Part shown: piece by piece, positions 56,246 to 64,000 of the stretch | Numbering within the stretch: position 1 is the stretch's first letter | How the letters are laid out: every line of letters begins with the position of its first letter | NCBI GenBank assembly: GCA_037349315.1 | Contig: JBAIAC010000008.1 | Coordinates: 120,278,001-120,342,000, forward strand | Source: Chelydra serpentina | Taxonomy: Eukaryota; Chordata; Testudines; Chelydridae | Length of the DNA: 64,000 nt | Direction: 5' to 3' | Position numbers and translations under genes: made by a program | The notes under the pieces: generated by a model | The model's database searches: none | What the model was told of the DNA's origin: nothing | What the model saw: the letters and a program-made list of their open reading frames with translations, nothing else

Positions 56246-58113
56246 GACTCATAGACTCATAGACTCATAGACTTTTAGGTCAGAAGGGACCATTATGATC
56301 ATCTAGTCTGACCTCCTGCACAATGCAGGCCACAGAATCTCACCCACCCACTCCTGGAATAATCCTCTCACCTATGTCTCAGCTATTGAAGTCCTCAAAT
56401 CATGGTTTAAAGACTTCAAGATGCAGAGAATCCTCCGGTAAGTGACCCGTGCCCCATGCTGCAGAGGAAGGCAAAAAAACCTCCAGGGCCTCTGCCAATC
56501 TACCCTGGAGGAAAATTCCTTCCCGACCCCAAATATGGCGATCAGCTGAACCCCGAGCATGTGGGCAAGACTCACCAGCCAGACACCCAGGAAAAAGTTC
56601 TCTGTAGTAACTTCTAACATCCCATCATTGACCATTGGTCCTATTTACCACTGATGGCAATTAATTGACCTTTGACTAAGATCATGTTATCCCATCAAAC
56701 CATCCCCTCCATAAACGTATCTAGCTTAATCTTGAAGCCAGTTAGGTCTTTTGCCCCCACTGCTTCCCTTGGAAGGCTGTTCCAGAACTTCACTCCTCTG
56801 ATGGTTAGAAACCTTCGTCTAATTTCCAGTCTAAACTTCCTGATGGCCAGTTTATATCCATTTGTTCTTGTGTCCACATTGGTACTGAGCTGAAATAATT
56901 CCTCTCCCTCCCTGGTATTTATCCCTCTGATATATTTAAAGAGAGCAATCATATCTCCCCTCAGCCTTCTTTTGGTTAAGGTAAACAAACCAAGCTCCTT
57001 GAGTCTCCTTTCATACGACAGGTTTTCCATTCCTCGGATCATCCTAGTGGCCCTTCTTTGTACCTGTTCCAGTTTGAATTCATCCTTCTTAAACATGGGA
57101 GACCAGAACTGCACACAGTATTCCAAATGAGGTCTCACCAGTGCCTTGTATAACGGTACTAACACCTCCTTATCTCTACTAGAAATACCTCGCCTAATGC
57201 ATCCCAAGACCGCATTAGCATTTTTCACGGCCACATCACATTGGCGACTCATAGTCATCCTGTGATCAACCAGGACTCCGAGGTCCTTCTCCTCTTCCGT
57301 TACTTCCAACTGATGCGTCCCCAGCTTATAACTAAAATTCTTGTTATTAATCCCTAAATGCATAACCTTACACTTCTCACTATTAAATTTCATCCTATTA
57401 CTATTACTCCAGTTTACAAGGTCATCCAGATCTTCCTGTAGGATATCCCGATCCTTTTCTGAATTGGCAATACCTCCCAACTTCGTGTCATCTGCAAACT
57501 TTATTAGCACACTCCCACTCTTGGTGCCGAGGTCAGTAATAAACAGATTAAATAAAATTGGTCCCAAAACTGAACCTTGAGGAACTCCACTAGTAACCTC
57601 CCTCCAACCTGACAGTTCACCTTTCAGTATGACCCGCTGTAGTCTCCCCTTTAACCAGTTCCTTATCCACCTCTCAATTTTCATATTGATCCCCATCTTT
57701 TCCAATTTACCAGATAATTCCTCATGTGGTACTGTATCAAATGCCTTACTGAAATCGAGGTAGATTAGATCCACTGCGTTTCCTTTATCTAAAAAATCTG
57801 TTACTTTCTCAAAGAAGGAGATCAAGTTGGTTTGGCACGATCTACCTTTTGTAAAACCATGTTGTAATTTGTCCCAATTGCCATTGACCTCAAGGTCCTT
57901 AACTACTTTCTCCTTCAAAATTTTTTCCAAGACCTTGCATACTACAGATGTCAAACTAACAGGCCTGTAGTTACCCGGGTCACTTTTTTTCCCTTTCTTA
58001 AAAATAGGAACTATATTAGCTATTCTCCAGTCAAACGGTACAACCCCTGAGTTTAGAGATTCATTAAAAATTTTTGCTAATGGGCTTGCAATTTCGTGTG
58101 CCAGTTCCTTTAA
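56246..58113 (-). mobile_element. Young 5'-truncated CR1 LINE inserted in the I/Nimb-like element
   Basis: On the minus strand it starts at about 58113 inside the reverse transcriptase, carries the C-terminal half of ORF2 and the 3' UTR, and ends at 56246 in three to four tandem 8-mers (GAGTCTAT on the minus strand), the usual CR1 3' terminal array. TATATA lies at both junctions (56240-56245, 58114-58119). It may be a short target duplication, though CR1's own 'atatta' at the truncation point could explain part of it. Confidence 0.85.
56695..58113 (-). CDS. CR1 ORF2 C-terminal part, open reading frame (partial)
   Basis: From the truncation at 58113 to the stop at 56697-56695 the minus-strand frame is fully open, about 470 codons. 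It begins LKELAHEIASPLAKIFNESL and runs through YRPVSLTSVVCKVLEK, GFTKGRSCQTNL, YLDFSKAFDTVPH, GVPQGSVLGPILFNLF and the catalytic FADDTKLGG, then the C-terminal LSYERRLKELGLFTLTKRR and WNSLPREAVGA. No stop or frameshift is visible, so the insertion is recent by comparison with the other copies. It lacks the endonuclease, ORF1 and promoter, so it is not mobile by itself. There is no natural start codon; it is a transposon fragment, not a host gene. Confidence 0.85.
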   Translation of the reverse strand, partial: LKELAHEIASPLAKIFNESLNSGVVPFDWRIANIVPIFKKGKKSDPGNYRPVSLTSVVCKVLEKILKEKVVKDLEVNGNWDKLQHGFTKGRSCQTNLISFFEKVTDFLDKGNAVDLIYLDFSKAFDTVPHEELSGKLEKMGINMKIERWIRNWLKGRLQRVILKGELSGWREVTSGVPQGSVLGPILFNLFITDLGTKSGSVLIKFADDTKLGGIANSEKDRDILQEDLDDLVNWSNSNRMKFNSEKCKVMHLGINNKNFSYKLGTHQLEVTEEEKDLGVLVDHRMTMSRQCDVAVKNANAVLGCIRRGISSRDKEVLVPLYKALVRPHLEYCVQFWSPMFKKDEFKLEQVQRRATRMIRGMENLSYERRLKELGLFTLTKRRLRGDMIALFKYIRGINTREGEELFQLSTNVDTRTNGYKLAIRKFRLEIRRRFLTIRGVKFWNSLPREAVGAKDLTGFKIKLDTFMEGMV

Positions 58114-59980
58114 TATATAACATTAACACTTCCCTGCTGTATGCCATTTTTATCAGCCAGGCCTTATTGAATATTATGGTAAAATGATCTTCCAAAATGA
58201 GTAAGTGCTGGGGTAGGTATCACTCTATTTGCAGATGATTGTGCTTTATGGGCTAGGAGCAGAACCTTGATGGCAGAAAAGAGAATCAAGACAGCATTAC
58301 AAGAGACTTCAGGCTGGAAATATGCGTGGGGTTTCAAGTTCTCCATTGCTAAAATGAAAGGATTGATCTTGACAAAAAGAAAAGCTACTAAGGAATGTAA
58401 ACTGTGTGGGTATGGAGAACAAATATAGTTAAGAAATTTAAATTCCTAGGGGTAATATTTGATACTAAATTACTTTGGAAAACTCATCTAGGATGTTAAA
58501 GAGAAATGCAAAGGAAGGATCAACCTGCTTAAAAGTATGGCTGGGACTAACTGAGGGGGAGATAAGAAAACACTGCCGATGGTATAGAGCCTTGATCAGA
58601 CCAGTTATTGACTATGGCTGCCAAGCTTTTGAAACAGTATAAAATCAGAATTAAAAAAATTAGATTTAATGTAAGCACAGGCAGTATGAATCGTGTGCAG
58701 TTAAGTTATTACAACATTCAGATGTGCTACAGAAAGCTGCTAGTGAAATGCCAGTTAAATTATGAATAAAATTAGTGGACCTAACTTTCTGGGCCAAATT
58801 AATGAGAATTGCAATGATGAAAGTACCAAACAAATATATGAGGATTGTTGGGAATTCAACAGGTGACCTCTAGCACACAATGTTAAAACTCCATATGCCA
58901 TTTGAGTTAAAATGTGGATGCAGGAGTTGAAAGACAAGGAAAAGCTAAACAAAGTGAAAACTTTTAGTCATCGGCAACATTCGTTACAGATGGAAAGCCA
59001 CAAATCCAAACGTGGAGTTAGATTTATTTTATAAACTTAAGGGTAAAAAGGGGACAGTAGGTATAAGAAATGAAGTGTACCAGCACATAGATGAAACCTG
59101 GAGCTGTTTTTGTCAAATATATAGGGTCCAAAAAAGGAAAAGACAGGAAAAGTAGGGATGGTATTGTATACCAAAATTAGGAATTAGTACATATAAAAGA
59201 ATATCTGACTTTGTAGCTGTCATGACAGCCGAACAAGTAGCAACCATGCTAACATTAAACTGGATCTGGGATGTACACCCAGCAGCTGCGGTCACTTTTT
59301 CAGATTCAGTATCAGGCCTCCTGGCAATAAAAAAGGGTGTCTCCATACAGAAGTGATTTAATGAATGAAATTATATTTCTAATAACAGATTTAGTGCAGA
59401 TGAGGATACATGTAGCATTAACTTAGATCCCAGCACATATTGGGGGATAACAAGGAATGAAATGGAGGACAAAGCAACTAAAAGCACTGTAAGAAATGGA
59501 AGGAATAACATAGAAATACCCCCGAATAAACAGTTTTACAGAAGCCAAGTACAGAAACATTTAAAAGAGGAATGGCAAAAAATGTGGATGAAAAAAGAGG
59601 AAGAAGATTTTTTTTTTTAAATTGTGCTCTAGAGTTGAGGATAATGACATATCTCAGGGCCTGAATAGGAAAAGTGAAGTGATTTTCTTTAGAGTACTAA
59701 GTGGCCATTGTGATTTAAACACAAATCTTTTTTTAAAATAAATAAACACAAAGATGTGTGCACTGTACGGTGGAAAAAAACAACAGACCACCTTCTATGG
59801 GTCTGTAAGGGCTTTGATCAAGAAAGGGAAAAGCTTTCTGAGGGATTTAAAGGGCTTAAGGTAAGAAAAGTTACATTACATTATTTAGTAAAAATATTGG
59901 GGAAATGGGGTTGTATTAGAAAGGTGCTGATGTTACATTACCTGACAGACCCAGGGCAGAACAAGCGACTATAAACTGAT
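58114..59980 (+). mobile_element. I/Nimb-like retrotransposon, 3' part with RNase H
   Basis: After the CR1 insertion the same element continues: the palm motif FADDCALWARSRTLMAEKR (about 58227-58280), WGFKFSIAK, then FLGVIFDTKLLWKTH (58440-58490) and KCKGRINLLKSMAG. An RNase H region follows at about 59205-59475 (AEQVATMLTLNW; FSDSVSGLLAIKKG; EMEDKATKS). A C-terminal segment (59756-59974) has spaced C/H residues (TTDHLLWVCKGF) and ends KRL-stop. It is decayed, with many stops. Confidence 0.75.
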
Positions 59981-60008
59981 AAGTGTTTAGGAATGATAGG
60001 TGGTGGTA

Positions 60009-60127
60009 GGGTGACCAGATGTCTTGATTTCATAGGGACAGTACTGATATTTGGGACTTTGTCCTATATAGGCGCGTATTACTCCCCACCCCCGCCCCAA
60101 TTTTTCACACTTGCTATTTGGTCACCC
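60009..60127. mobile_element. TA-flanked MITE, GGGTGACCAG ends, inverted copy
   Basis: GGGTGACCAG at 60009 and TTGGTCACCC ending 60127, TA on both sides (60007-60008, 60128-60129). The interior is the reverse complement of the copy at 7014-7133. It sits just past the 3' end of the I/Nimb-like element. Confidence 0.7.
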
Positions 60128-60129
60128 TA

Positions 60130-61490
60130 GCTGGTGGTCCAGTCAAGTCTGTTTTGCCAAAAAGGAAAAGTCAGTGAGTGGTGTCACAGGCAGTGAGTAG
60201 GCCGCAGTGGAAGCCCCTGAGCTAAGGTCAGCAGGAGTCTGGGTACTCCTGGGAGCCCAATGGTGTGTGCTGGAACAGTGAAGGACACAAGGACCCAGAG
60301 CCCAGCAGAGGCTAAGGATGGCACTCCATCCAAGGCAATTAGTCTAGGGGCCCAGTGCTCTATACTAGATCCAGAAAGACTCCCAGAAAAGGACTGGGAA
60401 CAGGGCCCAGAAGGTGTGCGGAAGAGAAGCCTCTGAAGTGCAGAAAAACATTTTTTAAGAGAGTTTTTAGTTTGGGGTCCACAACTAGTGGGTCTGCACA
60501 CCAGCTTAGCCTGGCTGTCATCCACACCCCCTCGGTATAAAGACAGTTCTCCAAATGTCTACTTTCCTGCTTCTTTTCAACAGCTGTGAAAGAAGGGGTA
60601 CCATGGTCAACAGTTCCTAAGTGCCTTATGCACCAAAGTGCCTAAATCACTTTTGAAAAGTCGACCCCTTACGTGATTTTGAAAACTTTTTTCAAGATCT
60701 TCATTGCCACTTAAGCTGTCCCCACCTCTTTTCTGGGTTTGTTCTTGTTACAGCAAAGTAGCACAGTCGCTCAGCCATTTCTGAATAATTAATTTCACAT
60801 CTGTTATTAATGAGCCCAAATTCTCTCTAGTATTTCTTTTTTCCCTCTTGTCTATTTACAAAAAGCTCTTGCTGTTCCCCAACACCCCATTGTTATCATT
60901 AACTTGTTCTACTCTTTTGCTGTCTTTATCTTTTCTCTGCCTTTATCTTTACCGTGCAGGACTTAACCAACTCACTTATTTAGTTAGCTTTTCCTCTCTC
61001 CATTAGTGGTTATTTTTTGCCTTCAAAACTTGCTGTGTCTTGCTCCAGTACATTTTCCTGGGAAACTGTAGTTTGTTGTGCCTTAGTTATTCATCTGTTT
61101 GGAAACTTCAGTCTTCTTCCACACTCATAGATTTTAATACTTTCTCCTATTGCACTTTACTCAAAAGGACCCCCAGTCCTGCAACTGGATGCATTGAAGT
61201 CCGTGGGGGTCTGCAAGGGTCACTCACACAGATCCAATGACAGGATCAGGGTCTTAATGATCAATGTGCAATAGGAAAGTATTAAAATCATTGAGTGTGG
61301 AAAAAATTGAAGCATACCTGCAATGAAGGCATAACAGACAACTTCTCCCCAGGACAGGTTAGGTAAGTCAATACGGCTTTGCATTGGTGCAAGACTCTTC
61401 CTGGGCAGATCCAATAGCAGAATCAGCATTTAGAGTCTTCATTCTCCCCCAACTTGCTTTTTTTGAAACCTACTAACCTGTACATCAGTA
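60130..61490. other. No gene recognised
   Basis: Frames up to 113 codons near 60.2-60.5 kb have no family features. A 'cctgcaactggatgcattga' and 'aatgacaggatcagggtctt' pair near 61175-61255 hints at a small palindromic repeat. Confidence 0.35.
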
Positions 61491-61499
61491 TTCTATGAG

Positions 61500-61775
61500 C
61501 AGTAGCGTAGCCAGGGCAGGAGCAGGGGGAGCAGCCGCTCCCCCACTGAGCAGAAGCGGCGCCTTTTTTTGCTCCCGACGCCTTTTGCTGTGGAGCATTT
61601 TTTTTTGCTCCCGGTGCCTTTTTTTGCTCCTGACGCTTTTTGCTCCTATCCTGCAGCCAGAGCAGAGCATTTTTTTTTTTGCTCACAGTGCCTTTTTTTG
61701 CTCCCGACGCTTTTTGCTCCCGGCGCCTTTTTTTAGTTTCGCTCCCCCTGTGCTCTAAACCTGGCTATGCCACTG
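61500..61775. mobile_element. hAT-like MITE, 276 bp, with internal tandem units
   Basis: TCTATGAG is repeated exactly at 61492-61499 and 61776-61783. The ends CAGTAGCGTAGCCAGG and CCTGGCTATGCCACTG are inverted with two mismatches. The interior is mostly variants of 'tttttgctcccgacgcc', at least six times in 61565-61735. The 87-codon frames on both strands come from this array. Confidence 0.85.
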
Positions 61776-62098
61776 TCTATGAGCCCGGCATACTGTAGTC
61801 AAGTTGCTCATGGTCATAAGTGCTGAAGTTGCCTTCATATCCTCAGTCAATTTCTCCCTATTGGTAAATAGTTTGTCTACTCTTGCAGTAGGAGTCTCTG
61901 GTGCCTGGATCATGATGTTGTTCTCTATGAACCCTAAGAACTTCTTTGAAGATCAGCTGTTGGTCTTCCACGAGATGTCTGAGTAGTTAGTTAGGTGTGC
62001 GGTATGCTGGAGCTTGGAACTCTCAGACTTGAAGCTTTTCGTTCTTCCTCTCATAGGAGCCTAAGTCTCATTGAAAGTCAATGGGTCTTAGGCATCTA

Positions 62099-62188
62099 CG
62101 GCCCCGATCCCAAAAGGTATTTAGGTGCCTAACTCCCACTGAGATCAATGGGAGTTAGGTGCCTGAATATCTCCGAGGATCGGGGCCT
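62099..62188. repeat. Palindromic repeat, 90 bp
   Basis: 'ggccccgatcccaaaagg' and 'gaggatcggggcc' are inverted ends, and 'taggtgcctaactcccactg' is mirrored by 'aatgggagttaggtgcct'. It is a compact hairpin-capable MITE-like unit. Confidence 0.65.
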
Positions 62189-62189
62189 C

Positions 62190-64000
62190 AGTCACCCACC
62201 TCTGTTCAGCCATCATGAGCACCACCTCCCACTCAGATACAATCACTCTTCACTGGGACTCTGGGTTTTCTTTCTCGTGTTGTTGTTACCTCACATGAGA
62301 CCTCGGAGCACACTGCATTGTATTTATAGTGGGTGATAAATATGCAAGAGCTGGTGGCTAAAGGGCGGGGAGCCCTGTCATGACTTGCTCTGGATAAAGT
62401 CAAGCAGATGTTATCTGATGCCCCCAATGACAATTTTTTTTTAAAAAGAAACATAGCTCTGGGTGCAATTTAAACAGAAGAGGAGAATGAAATAGGACTC
62501 AGCAAGATGCACTCGTGAGTAAATGAGAACAAGTATGGCTGGGATATGGACCATATTTCAAAGTGTCTGAGTTTGATTTGTTTGTGCTAGAGGTGAATCC
62601 CAAAGTAGCACCAAGAGTTCAGGTCACTGAAGCATTTCCAGTCCACAGAGTCTTTTCAAGTCCCAGCTGCAGCAGAAGGAGCAGAAGACACTGGGAATGG
62701 GTGATCTACCAAGGAGGGGCAGCAGCTGTGGATGGAGCAGCTGGAAGAGGAGAGGTCCGGTACAGGTTGAACCCTGACTCTGGCCCTAGTAGTAGGGGCA
62801 GTAGCCACAGGAAGTGGGAAGCAGGAGAACTGCAGAGAGGGGCTGATGGAAACCTGCCTCAAAGGGGAAGCAGTGGAGAGGTGGCAAAGGATTTGGAAAA
62901 GTAGATGAACCAATCAGAGTAAAATCTCCTATTTGACCTACTTTAACCATGGTATGCTTGCAGGTGCAAGTAGTTGGAGTGGAATTCTTTGTGTCTTTTC
63001 AGATGCACATGGAATCTCACCAGTCAAAGTCTGATGGTATGAGTAGAATGAAGCTGTGCTACGGATGATGGCTCAGTCTGTGAATGAGGCAAAGCCTGGG
63101 TAAGGTGCACAAAATTGTACAAGAAATGAGCCAACGGTCTGCACGATACATAGGGTGGGATTACATTTGCAAGCTCTTCTCCATAGCTATGAGGGCTAGA
63201 ATATTACTACTTAAAAAAAGTGAAAGCTCAGTCATATGTAATCACATGACTCCAGGACCTGGACCTTTAAGGAAAACACCAGATATGAGACCTGCAGAGA
63301 CACTGTGATAGGCAGCTATACTACATTCCATTAACATGTCACATTCTAAACCAAAAAAATTAAAACCAAAATTAAAAGTTCTTTGTCAGAGAAAAACAGC
63401 ATGATCGAGTGTCTTTAAATTATTTTGCGTGTTTCTCTGACACACTTAATATCTTCCTAAAGAACTTTACAGAGTTGATGCCAGGTTATCAGCCTGGAGA
63501 TCTCCCATATTCTGTAATGTTCTCACCTGCGCTTTATTGTGTTGGTGACAGGATTACGATCATCATGCAAGTTATAAATTGTAGTGTACATGCTCTCATG
63601 CATGTCATTGTAACCCTCTGTCTTGCTGGCAGTAAACCGGTGACATAAATTGTTTTGCAGCCAGATTAACATTATCTAGTAGATTTAATACACACAGTCC
63701 AATCTGAGCAACAACTTTGTACCCACAGTATCTGACAACACACTTGTAGCGTGTGCCCAATATCCCTCTGTATGTGAAAAATCCCATGCCAGGGGACCAA
63801 CCCTGTGAGTGCTGAACACCCACAAATCCCATTGAGCCTGTTTCTCCACTCTGTTAGATTGATTTTACAGTGGTGTATCCCCACTAACTTCAGTGGAATC
63901 ACAATGGTGGAAAGGAGGAGACTCCAGCCCAATGGCTTCAATGGTAGTAGAGGGCACACCGCACCTTGCCAGATAAAGCCCCAGTGAATGACAATCCCAG
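62190..64000. other. No gene recognised
   Basis: A 113-codon plus-strand frame at 62563-62904 is glycine/arginine-rich with no recognisable domain and is left out as a gene. 'cccattgagcctgtttctcc' and 'cactaacttcagtggaatca' near 63827-63900 resemble a small reptile repeat. Confidence 0.35.

Noticed and set aside
56246..56278. Tandem 8-mers as a possible CRISPR or satellite array
   Set aside because: They are the normal 3' terminal octamer array of a CR1 insertion; there are no spacers.
61423..61758. Frames rich in phenylalanine/cysteine or lysine/alanine
   Set aside because: They are translations of the tandem T-run array in the MITE at 61500-61775.
62563..62904. 113-codon plus-strand frame
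   Set aside because: It is Gly/Arg/Ser-rich without a domain, with no polyadenylation or splice context, and has an overlapping minus-strand frame.

Overview
This window looks like intergenic or deep intronic DNA from a reptile, most likely a turtle. That is an inference from repeat content. CR1 LINEs dominate, and two carry long reverse-transcriptase coding regions. There is a tRNA-headed SINE of the turtle type, and many small inverted-repeat elements end in 'TCTACAC / GTGTAGA' as reported for crocodilian and turtle MITEs. No L1, Alu or viral LTR structure was seen. There are no operons, CRISPR arrays or bacterial-style genes, and most short open frames are chance or lie inside repeats.

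Layout. 1-13 kb: mostly unannotatable sequence with MITEs, including a nested MITE cluster at 8.3-9.4 kb and a larger inverted-repeat element at 9.7-10.5 kb. One minus-strand open frame at 1.93-2.28 kb, with a close AATAAA, may be a terminal exon. 14-18 kb: an old CR1 split by a hAT-like MITE, a minus-strand CR1 3' part, and a strongly palindromic hAT-like foldback element. 21.4-23.1 kb: an uninterrupted 564-codon gene for a transposase-like protein. It has a polyadenylation signal, possible degenerate inverted repeats around it, and four TGATGCAAT-type motifs upstream. 25-27 kb: a local inverted duplication. 34-35 kb: a hAT-like MITE, then a tRNA-derived SINE that itself contains a TA-flanked MITE. 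38-43 kb: palindromic repeats and GC-rich hAT-like elements. 45-47.9 kb: a degraded CR1.

47.9-52.4 kb is the largest block in which I recognise no transposon. It contains a possible minus-strand first coding exon (11 codons ending at a splice donor). 53.7-60 kb is a decayed non-LTR retrotransposon unlike CR1. It has zinc knuckles, an APE-type endonuclease, a reverse transcriptase, an RNase H and a C-terminal zinc-knuckle-like end, in the order expected for the I/Nimb group. A young 5'-truncated CR1 is inserted inside its reverse transcriptase in the opposite orientation.

The best functional candidates are the intact transposase-like gene and the possible 5' exon. The best structural findings are the I/Nimb-like element and the motif cluster upstream of the transposase-like gene. 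All family names come from recognition of motifs by eye; no search was run.
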